Counted from the stretch's first letter, positions 11,901-23,660 are shown. The stretch is DNA of 64,000 nucleotides from Conus ventricosus (GCA_018398815.1 CM031614.1:51626796-51690795); one strand, 5' to 3'. The notes: a model not told the origin generated them from the sequence alone. Numbers and translations: made by a program.

Positions 11901-14366
11901 GGCTGTAACAACCTGTAACGGTCTTTCTTCTTTATGGAATATATTCGAAAGTACTTGGACGATCTTTGTGAAAATTAGCAGGTGTGAAGAGGATGGGTCA
12001 GGGATGACGCCCGATGTTTTCGTTTACCCCGTTATAGCCGTTACTAATGGCGGTAACGGCCTGTAACGGTTTTCCTTTTTTATGGAATATCTCAAAAAGT
12101 ACTTGACCGATGGTTCTGAAAATTTGTAGGTATGTTCATTATGGGTTATATTTTAGTTTACAGTTATAGCTGTAACTAACGGCTGTAACGGCCTGTAACG
12201 GTTTTCTTTCTTTATGGAATATCTCCGAAAGTACGTGGCCTATCTTTGTGAAATTAGCAGGTATGTTCATAATGGATCACGGATGATGTCCGATGTTTTA
12301 GTTTACCCCGATATAGCCGTTACTAACGGCTGTAACGGCCTTAACGGTTTTCCTTCTTTATGGAATATCTCAAAAAGTAGTTGGCCGATCTTTGTGAAAA
12401 TTTGTAGTTATGTTCATAATGGGTAACGAGTAATGCCCAATGTTTTAGTGTACTGTTATAGCCGTTACTAACGGCTGTAACACCCTGTAACAGTTTTTCT
12501 TCTTTATGGAGCATCTCCGAAAGTACGTGGCCGATCTTTGTGAAAATTGGCATGTGTGTTCACTATGGGTCATGAATGATCCCTGATGTTTTCGTTCACC
12601 GTTATAGCCGTTACTAAAGGCTGTAACGGCCCTGTACCATTTTTTTTCTTTTTTGGAATATCTCCGAAAGTACTGGCTGAATCTTTGTGAAAATTACCAG
12701 ATATTTTCCATTATGGGTTACGGATGATATCTGATGTTTTAGTTTACCCCGTTATAGCCGTTACTAACGGATGCAACGGCCTGTAACGGTTTTCCTTCTT
12801 TTAGGGAATATCTCAGAAAGTACTTGGCCGATCTTTCTGAAAATTTGTAGGTATGTTTACTGTGGGTCACGAATACTGCCTAATGTTTTAGTTTACCGTT
12901 ATAGCCGTTACTAACAGCCTGTAATGGATTTTCTTCTTTATGGAATATCTCCAAAGTACTTGGCCGATCTTTCTGAAAATTGGCAGGTATGTTCATTATG
13001 GTCAACGAATGATGCCCGATGTTTTAGTTTACCGTTATAGCCATTGATAACGGCTGTAAAAGGCCTGTAACAGTTTTTTTAATGGAATATCTGAAAAGGT
13101 ACTTGGCTGATATTTCTGAAAATTTGTAGGTATGTTCAATATGGGGCACGAATAATGCCTGATGTTTTAGTTTACCGTTATAGCCGTTACTAGCGGCTGT
13201 AACAGCCTGTAACGGTTCTTCTAATTGGAATATCTCCGAAAGTTCTCGGCCGATCTTTGTGAAAATTAGCAGGTATGTTCATTATGGGCCACGAATGATA
13301 CCCAGTGATTTAGTTTACCCCGCTATAGCTGTACGATCGGCTTGTAACGGCCTGTAACGGTTTTCCTTCTTTATGGAATATCTCAGAACGTACTTGGGCG
13401 ATCTTTTTGAAAATTTGTAGGTATGTTCATTATGGTCACGAATAATGCCCGATGTTTTAGATTACTGTTATAGCCGTTAGCCTGTAACGGTTTTTCTTCT
13501 TCATGGAATATAATACAGAACGTACTTGGCCGATCTTTGTGAAAATTACCATGTATGTTTTATTGTGGTTCACGGATTATGAGCGATGTTTTACTTTGCC
13601 GTTAGCCGTTACTAACGGCTGTAACGGCCTGTAACGGTTTTTCTTCTTTATGGAATGTCTCCGAAAGTGCTTGGCAGATCTTTGTGAAATTTAGCAGTAT
13701 GTTCACTATGATTTTACGGATATGCCCGATGTTTCAGTGTACCGTTATAGCCGTTACTAACGGCTGTAATGGACCATAAGCTTTTTTTTTTTTTATGAAA
13801 TGTCTCAGGAAGTACTTGGCCGATCATTGTGAAAATTAGCAGGTATGTTTATTATGGGTCACGGATCATGGCCGACATTTTAGTTTACCGTTATGGCTGT
13901 TACTAAGGGCTATAACAACCCATAACGGTTTTTCTTTTTATGGAATATCTCAGAAAGTACTTGGTCGCTCTTTCTGAAAATTTGTAGGTATTATGGGTCA
14001 TGGATGATGCCCGATGTTTTATTTTACCGTTTTAGCCGTTACTAACGGCTATAACGGCCCTAACGGTTTTCCTTCTTCATGGAATATCTCAGAAAGTACG
14101 TGGCCGATATTTCTGAAAATTTGTAGGTATGTTCATTATGGGTCACGGATGATGCCCGATGTCCAAGTTTACCGTTATAGCCGTTACTAACGGCCCATAA
14201 TGGGTTTCGTTTTTTATGGAAAATCTCAGAAAGTTCTTGGCGGATCTTTCTGAAAATTTGTAAGTATATTCATTAAGGTCACAGATGATGGTCGATGTTT
14301 ACCAGAATAGCCATTACTAACGGTTAGACCAGCCCAAGACGGTTTTTCCTCTTTATGAAATATATC
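8926..14366 (+). repeat. Satellite core: ~37 monomers of ~147 bp with central palindrome
   Basis: Successive GGTATGTTCATTATGGGTCA landmarks lie 147-150 bases apart (for example 9,371, 9,518, 9,665 and 9,813). Each monomer contains TTTTAGTTTACC, the palindrome CCGTTATAGCCGTTA-C-TAACGGCTGTAACGG (9,713-9,743 is one example), then CTTCTTTATGGAATATCTC and CTTGGCCGATCTTTCTG. Two monomer types largely alternate: one with GAAAATTTGTAGG and TTTACCGTTA, the other with GAAAATTAGCAGG and TTTACCCCGTTA. Later monomers, from about 13.4 kb, are more diverged and some are shortened. Confidence 0.95.
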
Positions 14367-14405
14367 AGGATATACTGGGAGTACGTTTATATGCTTTGCA
14401 TCTTG
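14367..14405 (+). other. Right terminus of pearl-like element
   Basis: After the last degenerate monomer, a unique 39-base end begins CAGGATATACTGGGAGTACG and finishes with TATGCTTTGCATCTTG. The inverted copy has the same end at 61,953-61,992 with one or two differences. Both ends of the element share GGGAGTAC as a short subterminal direct repeat. Confidence 0.7.
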
Positions 14406-15222
14406 GTTTGGTTTTTTTAAAATAGGTTTTCTCCCTTTATGGATTCAGACCCAGCTGGCATATTTTCTATCCGATGTTCTCCTGAACATCCTTGTCTACA
14501 TGCGTTTTCAGTCAGGTTAGCTTTTTTCCCCTAACTTCACACGATGATAATTTTCTACTTGAAATTTGAGACCAGTTCGCCCCCCACCCCCCAGAAAAAA
14601 AAGAAAGTTCCCCCAAGTATTGTTGCTCCTCTCGGATTTTCAGACAAGTGGCTTGTTTTCTTTCCAGTGTCTTGTGGGTATTCTTTCTTAGCCGGGATTT
14701 TCAGACCAGTAAGCTTTCTTCTGTCCAAAGTTCTCCTGATTCTCTTCCACTGCTTAGGTTTTCATCATTTAGCATTTTTCTTTCCAAAGTTCTCCCGATG
14801 TTTCTTTCCATATCTGAATGTTCAGCCAGTCAGCTTTTTCCTCCCAGAATTCTCCAGATTTTCTCCCATCTACCTGGAGACCAGCTAGGTAGATTTTCTT
14901 ACCAAGGGTGATTCTTTCTCCACATGATTTTTGGCCAGTCAGCTTATCTATTTCCAAAGTTCTCTCGATTTTCTTTCCTTACCTGGACTTAAGTCCAGTC
15001 AACTTTTCCCCTTCCAAACTTCTCCAGATTTTCTTTCTTTGGCTATGTTAGTTTTCACCCCAAATTCTCTTGATGTTCTTTCTCTGCTGAAGTCTTCAGA
15101 TCAGTTGGGTATTTGCTTAAAAAACGTCACCCGTTTTTTTCACACCAGGGTTTTCAGACCAGTTAGGATTTTTTGTTCGGTGTTCTGTACATGTCCTTGT
15201 TCTGCTAGGATTTTCAGACCAT
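14406..15222 (+). repeat. Pyrimidine-rich degenerate tandem array, right part
   Basis: Continuation of the array seen at 7,845-8,785, with repeated TTTTCAGACCAGT, TTTCCAAAGTTCTCC and TTTCTTTCC blocks about 57-60 bases apart. Open frames of 87-114 codons are repeat by-products. It ends where a short (TA)n begins at 15,220. Confidence 0.7.
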
Positions 15223-15327
15223 ATATATATATATATATATATACAACAAACTAATAAATTCCAAGGATAAGTACCGCACCGTTCCAGCAACTTACAGAGC
15301 AGCTTGGTGTTGCAATGACTGCAAGAA

Positions 15328-15636
<309 letters not shown>

Positions 15637-15844
15637 ATAGAGTGGAGTAAGGATGGTATTTATGGTGTCATTTCACGTAACAAACATAATTAGAAATCTG
15701 CGACTGCCACCAAAGTGTAGTTGAAACAACGAGAATTTCATTAAACAATTGTTACATCTGTAACAGTTTTGTCGGGTAGATCAAGGCAGATATAACGAGT
15801 AGAGTTACGTTTGATTGACATTAAGAAGATTGTTCCACCTTGGC

Positions 15845-17205
15845 TAAGTGCTCTTCAGGCTTGATCAAAGCTTTCGAGCAGGTTTGATTAACAGTCAAAT
15901 TTTTCCGACAAATTTGATCAACAGTCAAAGCTTTCCAGCAGGGTTAATCAACGGTAGACACGTTCCAACACGTTTGATCAACAGTCAAAACTCACCAACA
16001 GTTTGGATCAAGAGTCTAAAGTTTCCAATAGGGATGGTCAAGATTCAAAACTTCCCAACAGATTTGATAACATTCAAAACTTTCCAGCAAGTTTGATCAA
16101 CAGTTAAAATTTACCCTCAGGATTGATTAAATTCATAACTTACCAACAGGGTTGATTCAACACTCAAAATTTTCCCTCAGAGTTGATCAGCAGTTAAAAC
16201 TTATAAACAGGTTTGATCAAGAGTCAAGACTTTCTGACAGGGTTGATCAACAGTCAAAACTTTCCGGCAGAGTTGATCAACATTGAAAATTGATCAGCAG
16301 TCAAAACTTTCGAAACAGATTTTATCAGCTATCAACACTGTTCAACAAGTTTTATCAGCAGTCAAAAGTTTCCTACAAGTTTGATCAGCAGTCAAAAAAT
16401 TCCAGGTTTGTAAACAGTCGAAACTTTCAAATACGTTTGATCAGCATTCAAAACTTTTCAACAGATTTGACTAGCGGTAAAAATTATCCAACCTGTTACG
16501 TCAACGGCCAAAATATACCAGCAACTTTCATCAGCTGTCAAAACTACCCAATAAACAGTCAGAACAATAGATTCTAGTTGCAGTCAAAACTTTACAACAT
16601 ATTCTGTTAACGGTCAACACTGTTCAACAAGTTTTCTTACAGATTCCATCAATAGTCAAAAATGTTCGACATATATCTTCAGTAAAAATGTTTAATAAAT
16701 GTGATAAGCAATTGTAATGTTCCAACAGATTTGATCGGCGGTTGTCTTTTCAGCAGCTTTTATCAGTAGTCAATGGTTTTCAGTAGGTTCGATCAGCAGT
16801 CGAAACTTTCCAACAGGTTTGATGAGTCGAAACCTTCCAACAGGTTTGAAGGACAGTAAAAACTTTCCTACAGGTTTGTTCAGCAGTAAAATGTTTTCCA
16901 AAAAGATTTATCAGCAGCCAAAACATCTACAGCTCTGATCATCAAACAAAATTTTCCAACAGCTTTGATCATCAGTCAGAAATTTCCAAAGTCAAAATTT
17001 TCAAACCGCTTTAATGCTCAGTCAAAAGTTTCCAACAGCTTTGATCATCAGTCAAAATTTTCTACAGCTTTGATTATAAGTCAGACCTTTCCAGCTGGTT
17101 TAGTCAAACGTTTCCAGAAGGTTTGATCAGAAATCAACGATTTCTAACAGGTTCATCAGTGTTTAAGATTTCCATAGCTTTAATCAACTGTCAAATCTAT
17201 CCACC
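15845..17205 (+). repeat. 30-bp minisatellite array
   Basis: About 45 diverged units of 30 bp with consensus TTTGATCAACAGTCAAAACT and TTCCAACAGG. Since 30 is a multiple of three, one frame reads as a 10-residue repeat like LINSQNFPTG, but stops break it repeatedly and there is no sign of a gene. Confidence 0.85.
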
Positions 17206-17661
17206 ATGTTCATACTACATATACATACACGCACGCAAACGCATGCACACACGCATGAAAGTACACACGCATACACGCACGCGTATACAAACATACGGGT
17301 ATACGGATTAAAACTTGTGTCTTTTTGTACACAAGTTAAACTGCTTTACTTTGTTTCTCTCGCTTCCTTGGCTAGTGCCTCCCTTCACTTGATCCCTCCA
17401 TCCCTCCAGCCAAGCTGTGGTTCAAAACGGACAGTGCCATGAGAGGAGCTGGAAGAGGTAAGTGCGTTAAAAACAGAGACGGACAGACAGACAAACAAAA
17501 GCATGGTCAGACAGGCCTGGGCAGACAGCCATGCAGACAGACATGTACACAGGAAGGTGGATACAGAGACATGTGTGGGCCAAGGGATACGGGAAAAACG
17601 GGCAGGAAGATTACATTGACATGAGACAGACTGAGAGACAAATGTGGAGAAAAGAAGGCAG
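17206..17661 (+). other. CA-rich and ACAG-rich sequence
   Basis: Degenerate (CA/CG)n lies at 17,220-17,300 and a degenerate ACAG-rich stretch at about 17,475-17,650, running into the gap. No gene seen. Confidence 0.7.
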
Positions 17662-17761
17662 NNNNNNNNNNNNNNNNNNNNNNNNNNNNNNNNNNNNNNN
17701 NNNNNNNNNNNNNNNNNNNNNNNNNNNNNNNNNNNNNNNNNNNNNNNNNNNNNNNNNNNNN
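17662..17761. other. 100-N scaffold gap
   Basis: Exactly 100 N, the usual placeholder for a join of unknown size. The Polinton-like sequence starts immediately after it, so its left edge is missing. Confidence 0.99.
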
Positions 17762-17769
17762 GCTTAATG

Positions 17770-20060
17770 GTTATTACAGATTGGTTTTTCCATCCCCCTT
17801 GCGTCAATGGTATTTTTTTCACCTATTAGTGGCGGATGCGTTTTTCAGAACCGAATTATACAGAGGCCCAAATGCGGCTAGAGATTTTTAAGCGCATGCA
17901 GCAAGTGCGCAATGATTTTTAATAATTGAATTTATCTGAAATATAATGGCGCTAAAGCCAAAACATTTGATCAGCCACGCATTGTTGGATTTGTGGTTTA
18001 GGCCTTCATGAGCGGAATCCAAAGTAAGACTGATCAATTGCGGAAAGTTCGGGAGCGGCGCTACAAATGCAATCTTCAACTAAAGTTTGACCCAAAGACA
18101 TGGAAGCTGCCATCTTCTTTCTAATTGCGAGGTTCGCTCCCTTTAATGAAGCAGTGGAGGGATGCCTTTCAGGGTAGCATGCATTGCACAGTCATCAGAA
18201 AAGTACATGTGTTTCACTTTAAATAACATGTCTTTTATGACTCTATGCAGCCATGAGGGGCTCATTAGAGGCACTGGCTATGTCCTTAAAGTCCTGCCCA
18301 ATAACGGAAGAATATTTTGATCAACTCTTGTTAGAAAGGGCGTTTACCCTTATGAGTACATGAACAGTTGGGAAAGGTTTGACGAAGACACATTTCCGCC
18401 TAAGGCGCGTTCTTTTCTAGTCTTAGAGGAAAGGGGACATCAGCGCCCCGATTCCCAGCATGTCAAGATGCTTGGCAAAGTTAGATTGTAAAACGATGGG
18501 AGACTATCATGCCCCCTATTTAATGGCGATGTATGTTTTGTTGGCGGACGTCTTTGAAAATTACAGAAAGACCTGCATGAAACATTATAGCCTGGATCCC
18601 GCGCATTACATTTCTGCGCCCGGGATGAGCTGGGACGCTTTCTTAAGTTTACTGGAGTAAAGATTGATTTATTGTCTGATTTACCAATGATTCAGATGAT
18701 TGAAAACGGATTGCGTGGAGGAATTAGTATGGCATCGCATCATTACTGTAAAGCAAACAACAATTACTTGGATCATTTGATCCAAGTAAAAGGTCTAACT
18801 ATCTCATGTATTTAGATGCAAAAAATCTGTATGGGGGGCTATGGCACAATCCTTCCATTACGAAACTTCAAGATGTACACAGGTACGAAAAATATTCAAA
18901 AGGCATTAAAGTGGTTGGGCAGTTTAACGCCTGATCACCAGCGTGGTTTCATTCTAGAAGTTGACTTAGAATATCCTCATGAACTCCATGACCTGCATAA
19001 TGCTATCCATTGGCGCAGAAAGGGTCTAAAGATGGGCCCCAAAGAGAGCCGCCTAAACTTGTGCCTAATCTTCGGGGCAAAAAAAAAATTATGTCTGTCA
19101 TTACGACTTCTACAATTTTATTTAAGACATGGTTTGAAGTTAAAAGCTGTTCATCGCATAATTGCTTTCGATCAAGAACAGTTCATGAAACCATACTCAT
19201 GAAGAACATGATCTCAGAAAACCCAAATCCACAGTGCCCTTTAGAAAAAGACTTTTTCAAGTGATGAAAAAAACAGCTGTTTTGGAAAGACTATGGGAAT
19301 CGCACAAGCGTAAGAGTTAGATGGTCACCAGAGGGGAAAGAAGCAATTAAGTGACTTCAAAACCTAATTATCAGGACTTCAGAAGTTTCATGATCAGCTT
19401 TTTGGGGATAATGATGAAAAAAAAGGAAGTCAAATTAGGGCAAACCTGTATTTATTGGGTTTATGTTTTAGAAATTTTCAAAGCTTTGATGTTTAGAATT
19501 TCTTTATGACTACTTTAAGCCCTGTATCCCGAGTCCCGAGTACTTTACACAGTTTCAGATAGTTTTGTTTAGATATTCCTACTGAAGATATTTATAAAGA
19601 CATGGAAATCGAAGTAGCTAAAGGGCTTTCGGGATGGTATGATACATCAGATTACCCCAAAGATTCACCTTTACATTCAATTACTAACAAGAAAGGGTTT
19701 TTGGAAAGATGAAGGATGAATTATCTGGAAAGGTGACAAGGAGTTTGTGGGGTAAGGTAAAAAATGTACAGTATTTCGGAGCCAGGAGAAAATCATTAAG
19801 AAAGCAAAGGGAATATCTCGCAGTGTTGTTTCAGTCAAACCTATCACATGACAACTACAAAGAAAACATTGTTTGGCAATAAGACTTTTCATCATGACAA
19901 CGTAAACTGCGATCTAATCTACATGAGATCAACACAACAGTTGTAACAAAGAAGTCATTAGATAGAACAAACACAAAACGGGTGTTTGTTAATCCAGAGT
20001 TTTCATATGCAATTTGGGGACTGGAGAACCGTAAATTAATTAAAGCGGAACTGTGTCTGG
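17770..20060 (+). pseudogene. polB: Protein-primed-type DNA polymerase B, copy A (5'-incomplete)
   Basis: Scattered plus-strand frames match the polymerase of Polinton-like elements. Seen in order: GVYPYEYMN-like sequence near 18,340; LADVFENYRKTC followed by SAPGMSWDAF (about 18,541-18,640), the strongly conserved region before the palm; IQMIENGLRGGIS; and YLDAKNLYG at 18,809-18,835, palm motif A with its aspartate. A KKG...MKDEL stretch near 19,690-19,720 belongs to the C-terminal part. The motif C region near 19,545 reads YTVSDS instead of the usual YxDTDS. There are at least eight frame changes, so it cannot encode a working enzyme as assembled. The upstream exonuclease part is cut off by the N gap. 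It is collinear with copy B at 33.9-36.8 kb. Confidence 0.85.
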
Positions 20061-21255
20061 AGGGAAATTTTCTGCAGTTCTTCTTTCACAAAGATCTTTG
20101 AGGAGCTGGTTGTTTTGTTGTTGTCAGTTTCTGTAAATAATACACGGGCGGATTCATTTTTACAATTCTTTTTATTTCATATGGATCAACACTCCAAATG
20201 GATCTGTTGCCCCGATGCGAGTGTCCCCTTCTGCTTCCCCCGGTAAATAAAGGTACTTACTTTCAAAACCCCCAATGGTAATAGTTTGCCGGATGAAGAT
20301 CTCCTTCAGCAACATTTATTGTTTTTCTTTTGGGTTTGTTGTACTGGCTTTACCCTTTTTAAATTCTTCATTATTCTTGCGCGAAAAACTGAGGGCGGGT
20401 CTTTAACCCTTTTGTGTTGCGAAAATTTGTCAAGAGCTCTCTGTGATATTTGGTGGGGAAAAAAAGTTTTCAGCTAACTGTTTTTTAAAGTTTTCAACAA
20501 AAAGCCTGTGATCTGTAAAACCCCCGGGGAATTGCCTCTTTTAAGGGTAACCTGTTTTTTAAACCAATAATTGATTCACGGGGCCTTTTAAATTTTTTTC
20601 CCATCTTTCGACTTGAATCTTTGCGGGGAAAATTTTAAAGGGGGCCCCCTCGCTGGTATATCGCTGTATGGCAACAGAAACAGCAAAAAGCCTTTTTTGT
20701 TTTTAAATGGTTTGCATCTTTGTACCTTGAAAGCTATGCCCAAGGGATGTGAGTGCGTATTTTAAATCTTTTTCGTTAACCCTATCAGGGGGAAATATAG
20801 AAGGTCCATTTGTTTGGGTTGCTTTTGGGTTGTTTTGGGAAAAAAGTTTTTGGTCTTGTATTCGTTCTGGGGGGGGGAAATTTAAATTTTGCCAGATTGT
20901 TGTTTAGATAACCTTCCCTTCGCTTTTTTGTTCATGACCCCTGCCGTTTGGGTTGGCTTTTGTATTGCGGGTGTTACCTTCCCAAATTTCCCTTTTTGGC
21001 AAATTTAAAATAGTTTTTGGGTTTTTTTTTTATTAGCCAATATTATGTGCAACAAAATACACGAGGGTTTCATCCAACGCAAAAAAACGCGTTTTCTTGC
21101 ATTTTTTGTTTTTGTGGTTGATAAAAGTCACTAAATTTTTGGTGGGGGCAATGGGGGGAACCGGTTTGCTTTTTACTAGATAATATTTTTTAAATTGTTG
21201 TCAACTTTTTAAAATATGTAAGCTGCAGGGCCCCTGTCTTTTCAGTGTGTAAATT
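20061..21255. other. Degraded sequence parallel to 36,870-37,920
   Basis: Collinear with the cleaner copy B sequence (for example the GGCTGGTTGTTTTGTTG block at 20,106 and 36,911). In copy B this stretch shows a short minus-strand frame. In copy A homopolymer inflation destroys any frame. Confidence 0.5.
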
Positions 21256-21700
21256 AATAAAACTAACTGTTTAAAGCCCTCTGCCTTTCTTGGCGTCTTG
21301 TGCAGCTGTTGTTCCTCCATACCCTTTGTTTGTCTTTTTCTCTCCCCGTCTTTCCCCCAAGTTTATAAATGCGAAATTACTTCCGCTAAAAGAAAAGCCC
21401 CATTTACCACGGGCCCCGCCTTCATTAGGCGAGTGAAGCCTTTTTAAAAATTGTTTTTTTTTCTTACTTTTTTTTTTCCCAAAAATTATTCCTTGCTTAA
21501 CTAGAAAACCCTTTGAAAGAAAAATTGAAGCTGCAAAGGGATAGCAATCACCCTTTCCCTGAATCCTCAAAGTTAGTTTGCCAAGATCTGCGGGGCTTTT
21601 TTTTTAAACCCGGCTTTTCCCAAACCCCTTGGTATCCTCCTTAGACCTCCAAAAACAGCAGAATGGTATAAAAGGGTTTTGCAATAGTTTTTTCGGTGTT
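21256..21700 (-). pseudogene. Small membrane protein, copy A (corrupted)
   Basis: Counterpart of the minus-strand gene at 37,690-38,373. The KQGIIF and KGFLVKQG residues survive in a 99-codon frame (21,271-21,570). The rest is frameshifted by inflated homopolymers. Here the sequence lacks the palindromic insertion found in copy B. Function unknown; see the copy B entry. Confidence 0.5.
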
Positions 21701-21799
21701 TTTTAAAAAAAAAATAATTATAATTAATTTTAAAAAAACATAAACAGCGATGTTTCTACAAACAGCTAAAAGGCACCCAAAACCCTTTCCTGAATTTAA

Positions 21800-22190
21800 A
21801 ATGCCCAAAGTAAATGCCCAAAGCTATTTCCCCAAAAAAGGGGAGAGGCTGTATTTTTTGGGCCCAGAAAGGTAAAAAAAACAAAAAAAAGTTCCTGGGG
21901 CCCTGAATTCAGCATAGAACAGATTCAAAAAAGGTCGCCGAAAAGGACTTTTTTTAAAGTATCTTAACAGGTATGAAGGGGCAGCGGGGGTTTCTAAAAA
22001 TGGTGAAAGTGTGGGGCAAACGGTTCTTATTTTTGTACCTAAAATAGTCGGGTAGATTTGCCCCCATGATTCTGAAAAAGTTTTACTATGATTTAACGCA
22101 AGACCCATTTTTAAAAAAGTCATTAGATTTTCTCTGGGTGGATTTATACTAAGTTTGGGGAACATTGTTATCGCCATTAATCAGGGGGAT
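21800..22190 (+). pseudogene. Small Polinton-associated gene, copy A (corrupted)
   Basis: Collinear with 38,490-38,830. The plus-strand coding-like reading of copy B (VLSLYTKLVSRFAPIDSE) can only be traced in pieces here. The 117-codon minus-strand frame at this site is probably a shadow. No function is assigned. Confidence 0.35.
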
Positions 22191-22227
22191 TAATAACTTT
22201 TAATCATAAGATTTTTTTTCCCCTTCA

Positions 22228-23020
22228 AAATGAACGATCTAAAAATTAAAGCAGAATAAAAAAAAACCCTAAACCCCGGGTTTTGGAAAAAGAAACCCAA
22301 AAGCCAGAAAATCTTTCGGAAAACACTGAACCAGGTGGAGCCCAAAAAAAAATTTCCTGGGGGGGTTGAAGCGGGAAAAAAAATTAGCAGAGTGGAACAG
22401 AAAAAAAAAAATTTAAGGTTACAGCATTATAAAAAACATAACCCCCCAAAACGCCAGAAAAATTTTGTTTAAATTGCCGCTATAAAAACTCCATGTGATT
22501 AAAGGGGCCCCCAAAGTCTTTGGAATTTTTGGAACTTAAAATTTTTTGCCATTTTGGCCCCATTGCTCCCTGTTGGGGGATTTATTATGGCTAAAAAATA
22601 TTACACAATGGCAACAAAAACCCGAAAGAAGTTAAAAAAACCTAAACCCTTTAAAATACAAAAAAAGAAATGCACGCCAAAACCCAATAAAAAAAGCTTT
22701 CATTTTGTTTCCTTTTTTAAAATTGGGAATTTTTTAAAAATTTTTTAAATTTAAAATAGTCAGGGGTATTTTTTAAAATGATAAAGTAAAATAAATAAAG
22801 ACATGGGAGTCTAAAAAAAAGACATTTCCATAGACCAGAATTGTAATAAATTTGGGGTTTTGTTTTGGGTGTAAGCCCTTTCCCTTTTACGATCTATGCA
22901 GAAAAAGTGAGAAAGGGAATCCTCAACGATGACCGTTTTTTGGGGGGTTTGTGTGTCTATATTGACATCTTCTATTTAAGATAAAAAATAGCTTTTTTAT
23001 TTTTTTGTAATTTTAAAATA
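22228..23020 (+). pseudogene. Two small Polinton-associated genes, copy A (corrupted)
   Basis: These parallel the copy B frames at 38,877-39,240 and 39,374-39,616. Shared landmarks include AAACACTGAACCAGGT at 22,322 and CATTTCCATAGACCAGAATTGTAAT near 22,826. Neither frame remains open. Confidence 0.45.
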
Positions 23021-23159
23021 AATTAATAAGAACTTGGTTGACCCTTAAAAGGGTGACTTAATCAAGAACTTTATTAAGAACTTGATTTAAGAAATTAAAT
23101 TTAAAAAATTAAACAAGAATTTTTAAGAATTGAAGTAACTTAATTTTAAAAACTTGGGG

Positions 23160-23660
23160 TGATTTGGGGGGGGGGGAGTGTGTGTGGGGTAAACAGGGGG
23201 GTGGGGTGGGGGGGTGGTTGCGTGGGGCGGGGGGGGGGGGGACGGCTTCGTGGGGTGGGGGTGGGGGCGGCGTGGGGTAGGACAAAACACACACCAAAAA
23301 AAAACAACAAAAAACCCAAAAAAACAAAAAACAAACACACAAGGCCAACCCTATTAGTTTTTTTGCCAGGGAAATTTTAAAAATCGGTTTTCCAGGCACA
23401 CTGCGTTTTTTTAAAAAAATCAATAAAACCGAAACGGGCAGGCGCAAAGTACATGCATGATCGTTACTATATTTAGACCACGTCAGTGGGTGCATTGGGG
23501 TTTTGGGGGGGGGGGTTGGGGGGGTGGAGGGGGGTTTGGGGGGGGTGCAGGGGTGGGGGTAGGGCAAAACACACCACACACAAAAAAAACAACAAACACA
23601 AAAAAAACAACAAAAAAAACCCCAAAAAACAAACAAACAAAAAACACCCCAAAGCCATTG
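23160..23660 (+). repeat. Two G-rich/A-C-rich blocks
   Basis: Two similar units start at about 23,162 and 23,493. Each has a long G-rich run followed by GACAAAACACACC and an A/C-rich tail. A third lies at 39,815-39,925. Poly-Pro, poly-Gly and Cys/Val-rich frames here are artefacts. Confidence 0.6.

Larger units (their letters stand above)
8790..14405 (+). mobile_element. Pearl-like tandem-repeat element, long copy
   Basis: The element has sharp ends shared with a second copy at 61,953-63,720 on the other strand. The left end begins TATAGAACAGGGAGTACTTT and the right end finishes GTACGTTTATATGCTTTGCA followed by TCTTG. Between them are a leader, a (CCGT)n microsatellite, about 37 tandem monomers of ~147 bp, and a short unique right end. 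This layout (short ends, tetranucleotide microsatellite, tandem core repeat) matches what I recall of 'pearl' elements of bivalves, now usually placed among non-autonomous Helitron/Helentron relatives. There is no coding capacity. Flanks on both sides are the same pyrimidine-rich array, consistent with insertion into it. Family assignment is from memory, without a search. Confidence 0.7.

Noticed and set aside
8926..14366. Regularly spaced palindromes resembling a CRISPR array
   Set aside because: The sequence between palindromes is itself conserved in every monomer, so there are no variable spacers. The setting is eukaryotic. It is a satellite.
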